Shown: positions 23,493 to 35,889, counted from the first letter of the stretch. The stretch is 64,000 nucleotides of DNA from Phragmites australis (GCF_958298935.1 NC_084924.1:17891819-17955818), one strand, 5' to 3'. Made by a program: numbers and translations. Notes: generated from the letters alone by a model not told the origin.

Positions 23493-25500
23493 ATATATAT
23501 ACTAGTATGTATACATTCATATATATTAAGTGCACTATTATCAATTTCAAAATAATCTCTGCGTTAAATTGGTTCATATACATTGGTTTGAGATCTTTGT
23601 GGTTCTTTGTGTGGAGGTTTGAAATCGAATGTCTCTCCATTTCAAATCTACTCTTAGATTCTATTCAGCTTAAATCCAATTCAAATTCAAATCCTTTGAT
23701 TTAAATCATCTTCAGAATCTCAAGATCCAAGTCTAAATCATAGTTCAAATATGTTCAAATGAGTTGATCCTAATCCAAGGTCAAAACTAAATTCAAATAC
23801 TCCATTTGAATTTATTCCAAACTTCATCCTCATTTTTTCCTTTTCTTTTCCTTCTTTTCTTCTATTTCTCCATAGGCCGGATTTCCTCCCCTCCCTCTCT
23901 TTCTCAGCCCATCTAGCCGGCCCGACCTTCTTCTTCTTTCCTTCCCTATCCTTCTTTCCCACGTTGGGCCACCATCGCGCCCCTCCGTCCAGCTTGCCCT
24001 CTCCTCCTTCCTCCTCTAGCGCGACGTCGCGTTGCTCGCCACCGTGACAGTCGCCTCCTTCGGGAAATATCCCCGCGTGCCCTGATCGACCTCCGCTTCT
24101 CCCATTCTCTCTTTTCTCTCTCCGCCATGCTCGCACGCCCATGCCACGTGACTTTTGCGCCCCGCCCACGTGTGGACGCCGCAGAGTGCCCACACCGCGG
24201 GAAACACGGAGGGCGCCACCTTGCCACCTCATCGTTGTGCTGCTCGCTGACATCCGACCGATGTCACGTGTGTGCACCACCTCTCTACAGCTCTCTCCCC
24301 CGCTATAAATAGCACAACCTTGGCCTCTCTTCTTCCCCTTTTCCCCCTATTTCACTGCCGTTGCCGCCATTGCACTCCACCGTAGCTCGCCACCGTTGAT
24401 CCACTAACCATGTGCTATCGAGGAGCCTTAGGACCTTGCCGCCTTCCCTGTGCCACCATCCGTTCACCGGAAGCCCGACAAGAGCCCGCTCGAGCCAAGA
24501 GTCGAGCAGCGCCACCACCATCTCTTGGATGAACCACCGGCTGCCGCCCCGCCCGTCACCTTTCTTGCGCTCGGTGAGCCTCCTAGTCCCCTCGCGCATC
24601 CCCCTAGGTAGCGTATAGCTCCCCGAGTCTTAACTTCTTCGTTCTGGCTCCGATTTTGACGATTCTTTCGCCGAAATTCATCTAAATTTGTGATCTACCC
24701 ATCTATCACTTTGTGATATCTATTAGGACTCATTTGGCTTTCTATTGGTGTTAAATTTTGTTCTCCTCTATTATAGCTTGTTACTGATTGTCGTCATAAT
24801 TACGGAACCGTCAGAATTCTGCTAGTGCTGCATAGGAAGCATCAGGAGCGAAGAAGATCTTGACTACAACCAAGAGTTTGAAGAAAATCTCGAAGAAGGC
24901 AAGTCCTATCTCCTTGATCATATTGAAATTATATTTTCAACTAATCTACATGGTCAACTTGAAACTGGACTTATATCGCATGTGCTATATATTGCTTTTA
25001 AAAACTGCTTGTAATAGTTAATGCTATCAACGCTTGTCATGCCATAAATGTTATCGTCCAAAATACATATTACCCTAGGATTACCTGTTGTTATCTATAT
25101 TAATGACAGATGATGTCTTGATATCTAGCATGCTTAGGATTAAATATGTCTCCTCGGAGACATCGCTTTTAAAAAACATCTCCTTAGAGATAAGATTTAC
25201 TGTTTTCAATGATAACTTATATATCATGAATTCTTGATGGTTGTGAATTCCATGATGATTGGGAATCCTTGATATCATGTGGGATATAGTGGGTGATGTG
25301 TAAAAATGGGTGAAAATTATTTGGCGGGGTAGGTGGAATAGTACTAAGTTTTTGAGATGGGAAATATGGTGGTTGATATGGTGGGTAATTATGTAGAAAG
25401 TTTGACAGTGATACTACAACTATTATACTGTGCGTATCAGCTACTTAATCAAAGGACTGATACTAGAGGCACAGGAGAACCTGTGCAACGGGGTCTTACA
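23493..25500 (+). repeat. Main part of the chromovirus 5' LTR
   Basis: Aligns with 29510-33243 from ATTAAGTGCACTA to the terminal GGGGTCTTACA, but is shorter. It lacks the block equivalent to about 30690-31370 and about 1 kb equivalent to 32110-33140, with a junction near 25345-25390. The 5' LTR is therefore internally deleted relative to the 3' LTR and to the inverted copy. Confidence 0.65.
24303..24312 (+). promoter_or_regulatory. TATA box of the chromovirus 5' LTR
   Basis: CTATAAATAG, in the same context as in the other two LTR copies. Confidence 0.6.
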
Positions 25501-25520
25501 GGAGTGATATCAGAGCCATG
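25501..25520 (+). other. Primer-binding site of the chromovirus
   Basis: Directly after the LTR end the sequence reads GGAGTGATATCAGAGCCATG. This is a variant of the TGGTATCAGAGCC site used by many plant elements primed by initiator methionine tRNA. Confidence 0.6.
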
Positions 25521-25677
25521 CTTGGCTGTAAGATGTGACCTTAGGATAGAATTGCTCGTGTTTGTTTATTTACCAAAGACTATGTTATCAAAATTGCTTC
25601 TGTACTTACCTTCTGTCTTGTTACCTTTGAAAACTTATTATGCTAGTTCTAAGCTATCCCTTTTCCCCGGTAGATGG

Positions 25678-26519
25678 AAGACGAGGACTGGAACACAGTG
25701 CGATATCTATGAGTGAAGGGTTTTCCCAAGTTACTATAGGAAGCTTATTGTCGTTTGAGATATACCCGACGCCTAGAGTACACCAGGCGTGAGTACGACG
25801 AGAATGGATCCCAGAAGTGCCAAGTTCTTATGCAGATCTTCAACTGCCTGAGGCACCCCGACTAGCGGCCGTGGCACATGAGCATCATTGGAGTACGGTA
25901 CCCTGACATGTACCAATTGGTGGCCTACGAAGCACTTCAGCAGCTATGCGGGAGGCATGTCAGAGAGGTGCCACACACTCATATGAGGCACTTTCCAGCT
26001 GCCACTGGCTAAAGAGTTGCTTGGTGTGCACGCGTAACCACCATGGAGGATGCAGGACAGGAGGAAGAGGAGGACGACACCACCGTGGTCGTCACGACAC
26101 AGTATCTCCACGCCTTGGTGCACATGCACAATGAGACATATCAGTTGTTCCAAGCTAGTCGCCAAAGGGCAGAGGAGTCAGAGACACGGGAGAGAGCCCT
26201 CCATATGATGCTGGATCAGACTAGAGTCCATGCTGTAGTCGCTGAATACACCGTGGTAAGGAACCACGAAGGATGGAAGAGGGTGGTAAGGGCTCATCAC
26301 AGGGATCTTAACCGACAAAATGCCATGAATGGCTCTCGAGTCAGAACAACTGCTAGGAAGAGTACCTTCACGGTGCCCGCGAGCCGGACCCAGCACATCA
26401 TCCTTTTAGGTGTACCTCTCCTACCAGCACATATAGCAGCAGCTATAGCAGAAAACGGGATTGGTCACTCATCAGTTCCAGCAGCTAGTGGAGGATTAGT
26501 GCCCGCTGAGCTGATTTAG
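25678..26519 (+). pseudogene. ORF0-like accessory gene of the chromovirus, upstream of gag
   Basis: Between the primer-binding site and gag lies a decayed coding region. Recognisable pieces are MEDEDWNTVRYL near 25678 (then a stop), REYDENG with RYPDMYQLVAYEALQQLC around 25790-25950, and an open end (26043-26519) with TTQYLHALVHMHNETYQLFQ followed by a Glu/Arg-rich helical stretch. RIRE3-type grass elements carry a gene with these features ahead of gag; its role is not known. Several stops break it. Confidence 0.5.
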
Positions 26520-26879
26520 GATGGAGATATGGCAATACCCACCGATGACTCAAAGGAGGAGGACCCTAGCCAGCGTTAGCTCGTTAGTGACTACGACAGC
26601 GACAACGGCGTCGATAAGATCTTCGACCCCACTTCCACCTCGACACCAGTAGGGACCTTCTCACCTGCTGAGTCAACCGGTGGCAATGCCACTGATAGGT
26701 CCACAGATGACGCATGAGGACGACGTGTCGCAGCTAGTTAGCAGTTGGAACACTGTAGTCAGATACTCTGTGAGCATTCTTTCGTCTCTTGTAGAACAAA
26801 TTTTTTTGTATTAGTGACCTAGTAGAGATAGTCCTAGGTTTGTTTAATACATGTTGTTGGTGCTTATGTTTGGTGTTGA

Positions 26880-28230
26880 TTCTTGTTGGCTCTTGATTGC
26901 GTGATTGGCAAGGATTGTCCCTTCTTTTGTCTTGGTTGCCCTCATCTTTTAGCTGGATCTCAGCTCTTGATTCCTCTCTTATCTACAGAGAATAGATGGA
27001 GTCATCCAGACAATCGTTTCGCCTTTGGCAACTGCCAGGGGGCTCTTGTCGTTGTGGACTCAGAGGTTGGATCTAAAACTGGCAGTGCGATAGGATCCAG
27101 AGGGAGAGCCGCTACAGGCAAAGGTAGAGGTGGAAACAGGGTTGCGAACTCCCAAGTCAACCAAGAACCAATGGAGCAGGAAGTCCAGCAAAGCCGTCAA
27201 AGTAGTCAAGGAACCCCACTGCCCCCACCACCGAAGACTAACCTATTGCCAATGATGGCCAACCAAACCCGCCTACTAGAGGCCATAGCACAAGCAGGAA
27301 ACAACAACCGAGGTTATGAATCTCAGAACAAGAAGGCAGAGTTTATGAGGATTAAACCTCCAAACTTCAACAGTACCGACGACCCCTTGGAAGCCGATGA
27401 CTGGCTCAGCGCAATCACTAGGAAGCTCAAGGTCATAAATTGTGAGGGCTGAGACATGATAAATCTCTCCACCCATCAACTTACGGGATCAACAGCAGGA
27501 TGGTGGGAGAATTACTGCGAGGCATCAATTGATGCTGATGCCATCACTTAGGAGGAATTCTATGAAGAGTTTTGGAAGTACCATGTGCCGGAAGGGGCTA
27601 TGAAATGAAGGCTAATGAATTTTGCAGCCTAAAATAAGGATCAATGACAGTAAATCAGTATATCAGGAAGTTCGTCCATCTTTCCCGCTATGACCCGGAA
27701 GACTTATCAACGGACAAGAAGAAGTAGGATCATTTCAAGAAAGGACTGTAGCGCAGCTTGCATGTCTAGCTCGTGCCTGTCGTCTACCCCGACTTCAACA
27801 CTCTGATGAACAAGACGATCCTTCTAGAAGAGGCCCGTGCACCCATAGAGGCAGAAATGAAGAGAAAGTTCTTTGACAAAAGGATGCAGGGTAGTAGACC
27901 CAGAGGGAATAGCCAGAGCAAGCGATAGAAATTCCAATACCGGCAACAACATACTACGTAATACTAGACTCTGGGGTCCATATCCCTCATAGCAGCGTTA
28001 GCTCCCCACAGTTCCAATGCAGGGCAATCCCAGTAGAGCAGCACCCAAACTCCAGCAGTTACACAGAGGGCATGCTAAATCTGCAATCAAACAGGTCACT
28101 ACATGAATGACTGCCCCAATGCTAACAGGAGCAATGCTCCAGCCCATTCAGCCCTTAGAGCTCCAACAGCACGAGTGGGACGAGGAGGGAATCAGTCAGC
28201 TGGACAGTCACAGAACTATGGATGAGGCCG
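26880..28230 (+). pseudogene. gag of the chromovirus (broken)
   Basis: The open part ends at 27452 and contains the Gag core start FMRIKPPNFNSTDDPLEADD, with WLSAITRKLKV after it. After a stop, WWENYCEAS and FWKYHVPEGA continue the Retrotrans_gag domain in shifting frames. A CCHC zinc knuckle (C-x2-C-x4-H-x4-C around CNQTGHYMNDC) lies near 28085-28125, with a stop codon in place of its second residue. Nucleocapsid and capsid functions are inferred from the family; the copy cannot make an intact Gag. Confidence 0.65.
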
Positions 28231-28279
28231 AGTGAACCACATTGACGCACAGGGGCCCAGCAAGCACCGGAAGTCATAC

Positions 28280-29505
28280 TCGGTGAGTTTCCCGTCAACT
28301 CAACCCTTGCAACAATCTTATTTGATTATGGAGTTTCGTATTTGTTTATTTCTTCAAAGTTTGCTGCACTTCATAAGTTGCCAACTGTGGTTCTTAAGAA
28401 TCCTAAGCTGGTTCGGTCCCCTATGGGAAATATCTTGTGTCGTCTAGGATGCCCCTAAGTTAAACTCCATTTAAGCGGGGTAGAGTTCCTAACAAATCTA
28501 TTTATTCTGAATTTAAATGGAATAGAGGTCATGCTAGGAACGAATTAGTTAACCAAACACGAAGGCAATATAGCTTATCTAGTAAAAGAGTTACCCTGGT
28601 CAATCATAAAGGAATCAAGGTAGAGTTTAAGCCTAAAGGATCCAAATCTAACTCAATGATATGCAACTTAACTACCCAGTCAATAAAAGAGCTGCCAGTA
28701 ATATGTGAATACTTTGATGTATTTTCAAAGAAATTACCTGTTATACCACCAGACCGTGACACAGAGTTCGTTATTGATCTCTTACCCGGAGCAACCCCGA
28801 TTGCCAAGAGACCATATAGAATGGCAGTTAATGAGCTAGAGTTCTTGAAGGAGCAAATCAGAGAATTATAAGCAAGTGGGTTCATCAAACCTAGTTCTTC
28901 ACCCTGATGATCACCAGTTCTATTTGTAGAGAAGAAAGATGGGAGTCAAAGGATGTGTGTTGATTACCGCTCCTTGAATGAGATGACCATCAAGAACAAG
29001 TACCCACTACCTTGGATTAATGATCTGTTTGATCAGTTAAGGGGAGCCAAGTACTTCTATAAGATAGATTTGAGATCTGAATACTACCAATTAAAGATTA
29101 GAAAAAGTGACTCCAGAAGAACGCCTTTGTAACAAGGTATGGATTGTATGAGTTGACAGTTATGTCATTTGGATTGACAAATGCTTCAGCATACTTTATG
29201 AATTTGATGAACAATGTGTTCATAGAGGAACTGGACCGATTTGTGATAATGTTTATTGATGATATTCTCATCTACTCAAGGAGTGCCAAAGAATACGAAC
29301 AAAATCTGAGGGTGGTTATGGAAAAGCTAAGAGCACACCATCTCTACGCTAAATTCAGCAAGTTTGAGTTTTGGCTTGAAGAAGTAGCATTTCATGGGTA
29401 TGTCCTCACGGCAAATGGAGTATCGATGGGCCCTTCGAAAGTTGAAGCAATGGTTGAGTGGATTCAACCAGTCAATATCTCAGAAATCAAAAGCTTCCTT
29501 GAAGT
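28280..29505 (+). pseudogene. Truncated pol of the chromovirus: protease and part of reverse transcriptase
   Basis: Protease is marked by ILFDYGVSYLFISSKF near 28310-28360, with Tyr in place of the usual Ser of the DSG active site. RT starts with PPDRDTEFVIDLLPGATPIA and KRPYRM at 28749-28830. It continues with KKDGS and [19 protein letters not shown], and after a frame change at about 29130 with the catalytic FIDDILIYSR (about 29255). The chain stops at EIKSFL near 29500, before RNase H. Stops at 28869, 28903 and others make it inactive. The wording is typical of the RIRE3/Tekay group. Confidence 0.7.
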
Positions 29506-29509
29506 ATGC

Positions 29510-32500
29510 ATTCATGTATATTAAGTGCACTAGAATCAATTTCAAAATAACCCATGCATTAAATTGGTTCGTATGCATAGGTTTGATATCTTTATGGTGC
29601 TTTGTGTGAAGGTTTGAAATCGAATGTCTCTCCATTTCAAATCTACTCTTAGACTCTATTCAACTCAAATCCAATTCAAATTCAAATCCTTTGATTTAAA
29701 TCATCTTCAAAATCTCAAGATCCAAGTCCAAATCATAGTTCAAATTTGCTCAAATGAGTTGATCGTAATCCAAGGTCAAAACTAAATTCAAATACTCCAT
29801 TTGAATTTATTCCAAACTTCCTCCTCATTTTTTTTCCTTGTTTCTTCCATGTCTCTCCTGGCTAGATTTCCTCCTCTCCCTCTCTTTCTCAGCCCATCCA
29901 GCCGGCCTGGCCTTCTTCTTCTTTCCTTCCCCTCTCTTTCTTTCCCACACTGGACCACCATTGCACCCCTCAGCCCATCTCGCCTCGCGTTGGCCTACTC
30001 CCTCGTGCTCAGCCATCCACGTGTCACGCATACAACCGTCGCCCGCTGTGCCCTCTCCTCCTTCCTTCTCCAGCACGATGTTGTGCCGCTCTCCACCGCG
30101 GTAGCCACCTCCTCTGGGAAATATCCCTGCACGCCCTGACCGACCTCCTCTTCTCCTGCTCTCTCCTTTCTCTCACGCTCTCTCTCCGCCCATTGTCGCA
30201 CGCCCAGACCACGCGACTTTCGGGCCCCGCTCACGCGTGGACGGCGTAGAGCGCCCATGCCGTGGGAAATGCGGTGGGCGCCGCCCTGCCACCTCGCTGT
30301 TGCGTTGCCCACTGACCCTCGCCCAATGTCATGCGCGCGGACTGCCTCTCTGTAGCTCTCTCTCCCCTGCTATAAATAGCGTAGCCCCAACCTCTCATCT
30401 TCCTCTTTTCCCCCCATTTCACCGCCGCCGTCGCCATTGAACGCCATCGTAGCTACCACCATCGATCCACTGGCCACGTGCTATCGAGGAGCCTTAGGAC
30501 CTATCCGCCGTACCTGTGCCACCGTCCGTTCACCAGAAGCTCGACGGGAGCCTGCTCGAGCTAGTAGCAGAGCAGCACCGCCACCGCCTCTTCGACGAAT
30601 CGCTGGACGCCACCTCACCCTTCGTCGATCTTGCTCTCAGTGAGCCTCCCAGTCCCCTCGCTCATCTGCCTAGGTAGCGTATAGCCGCTCAAGCTCTCTC
30701 TCTTAGCACATAGCTGTGACCAGTGTGCTCTTGTTTTCGCCACCATGCAAATCGCTCATTACCGGCGTGCGTATGCTTTGTGCCGTGATGTTCAGGGTGC
30801 CTCAGGCCCCTTTTGTTTGCAGGTTGGCACCTCCCAATGCAGGGAGGTGCTGCCTATTTTTCTCACACCGCTGCCCCCTCTCCGGTCGCCATTTGGTGTT
30901 GCTCCCATCACCGGCCACCATCGATAAGCCTCCCACCGTATCCGCCGTAGCACGTAGAAGCCTGACGTCTGCTTGTCGTCGTGAAGCCTCGGCGGAATCC
31001 CAACTCCGATGACCTCTTCGATGTCATGCTGCTGCATGTTTCCCCCTCCCTCTGTCGCTCTAACCCGACCGCGCGGCCCAGCCACCAAAGCCCACACGCC
31101 CAGTGGGTCGACCCAGCTTCACACCCGTTAAGCCACCCAGCCCAAACCCAAGTGGGCCAGTACTATGTGTCCCGGTGCTTTGTAGCCCAAAAGTTGCCAT
31201 GGCCCATCCAGGCCTAGACCCAGCCCATCTAAGCCCAATTCAGCTTAGATAGTTACTGCTCATGTGGACCCCACCAGGTAACTGTTTAGTGGGCCCTATC
31301 ACTATTCATGTGGGTCCCACCCATCTACCCCACCTATGAATAGTGCAATATTGTATTTTCTCAATTTAATTTTAGATTAGATCTTCCAGAGTCATAACTT
31401 CTCCATTCTGGCTCTGATGTTGGCGATTCTTTCGCCGAAATTCATCTAAATTTGTGATCTACCCATCTATCACAGTGTGATATCTATTAGGACTCATTTG
31501 GATTTCTATTGGTGTTAAATTTGGTTCTTCTCTCGTATAGCTTGTTACTGATCATGGTCACAATTACAGAACTACTAGAATTCTACGAGTGCTGCGCAGG
31601 AAGCATCAAGAGCGAATAAGATCCTGACTACAACCAAGACTTTGAAGAAAACATCGGAGAAGGCAAGTGCTATCTCCTTGATCATATTAAACTTATGTTT
31701 TCAATTAATCTACATTATCAACTTAAAACTGAACTTATATCGCATGTGCTATGTATTGCGCTTTTACAAACTGCTTGTAGTAGTTAATGCTATCAACACT
31801 TGCCATGCCATAAATGTTATCATCCAAAATACATATCACCATAGGATTACCTGTTGTTATCTATATTAATGATAGACGGCATCTTGATATCTAGCATGCT
31901 TAGGATTGAATACGTCTCTTCGGAGGTGTCGCTTTTAAAAATACCTCTCCTCGGAGATAAGATTTACTGTAATCAATGATAACTCATATACTATGAATCC
32001 TTGATGGTTGTGAATTCTGTAATGATTGGAAAACCCTTGATGTCATTTGGGATATGGTGGGTGATGTGTAAAAATAGGTGAAAACTGTTTGGTGGGGGCA
32101 AGTGGAGTATTACTCTAGATGAGGATGCTTTTTGGGGCTTGAGTCACCTCTGTGGTGTTTATTACCAAAAGATACCTGCTCTAGCTATTTAAGGACCGAG
32201 TCATTGCGCCGTCATGCTTACCCACCCCATGCAATCGTGCGTCCTGAATGAGGAGGACTTGACTTCTCCTTCACCAAACTGAGTTGGGCATCCTACTAGG
32301 AGGCTGAAAGCAGCGAGCAGTCAAGTGACTATGTGGCCCTCTGTTTGAGCGTGCATAGACCGACAAATGCTTAAAAAGGGAACCTGGCATTTAGTACAAG
32401 GCCACTAGTACTTGGGGGTAAATCTTGTAGAAAAGCCCAGCAGGAAAGGTGATTAGAGTGTCTTGGTATGATTCACTCCTCCACTTGCAATGGTTTGAGG

Positions 32501-33243
32501 CTGAGCATATTGCGTGGGTATAGTGTACAACCTCTGAGAGTGTAAATCTATTCGAATAGTTGTGTCCACAGTCATGGACATGCGACAACAGTAACCGTTT
32601 TGGCTAGACTCTGGGTGCGTGTGTCTTGATGAGTGAGCATATAGACTAGATGTCTGTGTGATGAGGTTCATGGCTCAATCCGTCAAAATATGTGTGGTAC
32701 TTGAGGTATACCAGATGTGATAATAGGGACTGCGGAGCGAGGTTTAGCCCCTCTCAGGACCAAAACCCCCCCAGATATAGTCAGTTACCTAATACAATGG
32801 AATACTTGCATAAAACTGGTTTACGCTTAAAATTAAATTGTAAATCCTTGTCCTTGTTTCATCCCTTAAGCATCTATCAAAAACTTGAGGTAGTATATGA
32901 CTTGCTGAGTACTTTTCGTACTCACTCTTTCTGTCATTCAGATAAACAAACTGATGCCAACTTCGCCGGAGGTGAAGGTGAGGATGAAGGGTAGTCCTAG
33001 AAGTCGCGTTCGCACCCTAGCTGCTTGTGGCTTGGGTCTCTACTCTCCGTTGTGTCTTAGTTGGCTGTTCGGCCAGGTTTATAATATATACGCTATGGTT
33101 TGTAACCTTTTGTACTCTGTAACCTTAATAATTGTGTACGAACTTTGACTGTGATGCTACAACTATTATACTATGCGTATCAGCTACTTAATCCAGAAAC
33201 TGATACTGGAGACATAGGAGAACCCGTGGAACGGGGTCTTACA
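29510..33243 (+). repeat. Chromovirus 3' LTR, lacking its first part
   Basis: Begins inside the LTR (GCATTCATGTATATTAAGTG), directly fused to the truncated RT. It then runs through the TATA box at 30370-30379, the TTCTTTCGCCGAAATTCATC block at 31428 and the end GGGGTCTTACA at 33243. At about 3.7 kb it is longer than the 5' LTR, because that copy carries internal deletions. Confidence 0.65.
30370..30379 (+). promoter_or_regulatory. TATA box of the chromovirus 3' LTR
   Basis: CTATAAATAG, same context as in the other copies. If active it would drive transcription rightwards into the MULE-like gene remnant. Confidence 0.55.
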
Positions 33244-33248
33244 CAGGT

Positions 33249-34440
33249 TCTGCAGTGCCAATTATATGGGAAAATGAAATGTATGCATATGTTGGAAGGA
33301 GAGCTTAGTATGAGAGAGCAAAGGAAGCTAGGCTTGTAGCTAAGAAGGGGAAGGAATATACTCCTACCCTTGGACCTATTATTGTGGATGTGGACCTTCA
33401 AGGTGTAGAAATATCAGTTAATTATCTTATTCCTGGTGGTGCTGCTATTTTTTATGATAAGGAAGACCCTCATGCAACTATGGAAGAATTCAGCTTGACG
33501 GTGAGGCAACAAGCTATAAAGGGACTGTTTGAGCAGGGAACAAAGAAATCTGAGTCAAATAGGTTCAGATGTAATTGCAACACTAAGGGTTGTCCATGAG
33601 CTATTGTGTAAAGGTTGATGCATGATGGAAAGTCTGTCGGGGTACTAACTGCTAACTTTGCATAATGATGTAATTTATCATCTTTATGTTCCTAACTAAT
33701 GTCTCTTATTTTTTGAAACGAGCAGGAAGATGATATGTCTATTATATTAAAAAGGAGTTAAGTCCAGATGGATATTACATGGCTCCTGAAGGGGATAAGG
33801 ACCACACACAACACCACCATAAGAAACACCTCTGAGGGCAAACATTGGACAACAACTAGACTACCAAAAGGACCAAAAACACAAAACTATGACACGCTAC
33901 AACCACCAGACAATACAAACCACCTGAAAGAATCAGCGGCCTAAGAAATTGTCAAAGATAATAACCCAGCAACATGATCCCAAAAGATGCGACCATCCAA
34001 ATGCACGAGGGACTCAAGGAGATTTTGCGGAAGTATCTACTTAAGGTTATCCGCGTAGCCCACTAATGTATCTTATTGTTGTAGGTTACATTGAATAAAA
34101 TTAGACTACTTATGTGCATCAACTGGGAGAGTAAATACCAAGATGGAAACATTCCATTATATTGCAGAGAAGGCGATCGTATTATTAAAGAAGGATCCAA
34201 ATATGGGTTCAAAGAAACTGAAAAAATACTGTCACACTACGATACTCAACAGTGTGGGCTAATAAGCAAAAGGGGTTTGATAAGATATTTGGGTCATGGG
34301 AAGAAAGTTTTGGATCCTTGTTCATGTTCAAGGCATATATTGACTTCAAAATGCCTTGAAGTATTGTAGAAATTGATGTAAAGGAGTTTGATGATTAGAC
34401 TATGCATTCTCTAGTTTATCACTTCATGCATAGTGGTGGG
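33249..34440 (+). pseudogene. MULE transposase-like gene, 3' part (interrupted by the chromovirus and a LINE)
   Basis: Continues the gene broken at 19415. IIWENEMYAYVGRRA and ARLVAKKGKEYTPTLGPIIV lie just after the Gypsy element. The MuDR-type N-terminal domain follows in 33384-33599, with FSLTVRQQAIKGLFEQGTKK and FRCNCNTKGCPWAIV, where the CNC...CPW zinc-like motif is characteristic. After the LINE (33711-34061), text including FDKIFGSWEESFGSLFMFKA and GSIVEIDVKEFDD-like sequence matches the region before the DDE domain. Stops and frame changes are frequent. No catalytic DDE domain is seen. Confidence 0.6.
33711..34061 (-). mobile_element. 5'-truncated LINE, 351 bp, with 16-bp target duplication
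   Basis: Target duplications ACTAATGTCTCTTATT (33695-33710) and ACTAATGTATCTTATT (34062-34077) match at 15 of 16 positions. The minus strand ends in a poly(A) preceded by TTTTTAATATAATAGACATA and CTTCCTGCTCGTTTC. This is the typical 3' end of grass L1-type LINEs (TTTTAATATA...CTCTCCTGC). Only the 3' end was inserted; no endonuclease or RT is present. Confidence 0.75.
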
Positions 34441-35880
34441 CCCATATTGGGCTTTGGGTGTATATCTGTACACCCATTTTTTTTTCCAAAAAGTTGACTA
34501 TATATCATATGTAATAGCTGTAGATATCAGTAATTATTAAAATTTTAGAATTACATGCTGTATTCTAACTCAACAAACTATCCATACTCTCATGTTTTGT
34601 AGTTCCTTGGTATTACTTGAGATGTTGTCATTGTTATGAATAATTTGTACTTTAAATCTTGTCATTGTGAAATATTTATGGTTATTAAAAAAAATTAGTC
34701 ATGTACATCCATTGTTAAAATGTTGGGCCCACGCACTGTCATGTAGTGTGCTTTTCATGGGTACATGCTACCAATTTTTGTTTCTGAAACCATGGAAACA
34801 AAAGGAATGACATATATGAGGATGGTTCGTTAAAACAAACAAATGATACAACACTTCATTTTTCATTGTATAACTTGGCAAATGTAAGCCACATTCCATC
34901 TCAGCTTGCGTCGAGTAGCACAATGACACAAGAACCTTAGCTTACATCCAAGCATCCTACTACAACCACTTATATCATTCCACTTGACTAGAATCACAAG
35001 GATTGACAACAACACAAGAACAACATTCATGCAAGCCAAAAACAATATAGCTTTACCCCAACCATGCATTGGACCAACCATTGCTTCAACACCACTCACA
35101 ACATGTGCTTTGTACATTATCGATAGGAACTCCTTCACTTCTTCCATTTCCATCTTTGGGCCAGTGATTGCTTCAAGGAGGTTAGGGACGACATCTCCAA
35201 CGGAGGTTGAGTTCATGCCCAACATTCCAATCTTGCCAAGATACTCATACTCCGGTTGGAACATGTAAAACTTATAGCAATTTGGCAAGGTTGAAACATG
35301 TAAAACTTATAGAAATTTGGCAACTACATATGAAATTGACAAAAAATTTCATAAATTGAACAACCCTACACATGAATAGCACACAAACACACTCACTGCT
35401 GGTTGGTTATAGGGCACTTTAAGAACTTCTCAAAATTCGCCAAGGTTTTAGCGGTCAACTCCACCACCTTCTCTACCAAGTAATCTAGGCACTAGATCAA
35501 TGGCAACCCAGTTAATGGCTCCAAGTGCGACCGCAATGATGAGCTAGGTCTCGACCCCCTCCTGCACGCGACAAACGATCGCAACATCTTGGGAGAGGGT
35601 AGGGTGACTTGAGGCATGTGGCATAGAGTGAGAGCGGGCAGTGGTGGCAAGCTTGGGGCGGGGTGCCTTGAGGCTTATAGCGGAGAGCAAGAGCGTGAGG
35701 TCGTGGCAGAGATCTTGGGCGACGCCAATGAGCAAAATAGAGTAGAATGGGGAGAGGATTAGCATATAAGTACTACAGATATCACTCAGAAACAGAATCC
35801 ATATGGGAAAGAGAAGAAGATCTAAAGACAAAGTTTCCCTGTCTATTCTTCAATCTTTCCGAATCTCGAGAATGAGATTC
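34441..35880. other. Intergenic, one unassigned minus-strand open frame
   Basis: A minus-strand frame at 34863-35288 (141 codons) contains one hydrophobic stretch (AILFLACMNVVLVLLSILVI) but no family I recognise. A second at 35544-35831 is low-complexity. Without conservation data I do not call either a gene. The rest is AT-rich and unremarkable. Confidence 0.3.
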
Positions 35881-35889
35881 ATCCTAGGG

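Larger units (their letters stand above)
19420..33243 (+). mobile_element. Gypsy chromovirus (Tekay/RIRE3-like), degenerate, about 13.8 kb including a nested LTR
   Basis: The left terminus is TGTAACATCC, matching grass chromovirus LTRs that start TGTAACACCC; the right terminus is GGGGTCTTACA. Flanking 5-mers are TAGGT (19415-19419) and CAGGT (33244-33248), a 4-of-5 match expected of an aged target duplication. Order: 5' LTR (19420-19533 and 23493-25500, split by an inverted LTR copy), primer-binding site, ORF0-like region, gag, protease, partial RT, 3' LTR (from about 29510). RNase H and integrase are missing: the RT frame runs directly into an internal position of the 3' LTR at about 29505. 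Many stops and frameshifts; not autonomous. Confidence 0.7.

Noticed and set aside
34863..35288. 141-codon minus-strand frame with a possible membrane helix
   Set aside because: No recognisable family, no splice context and no second evidence; kept only as an unassigned stretch.
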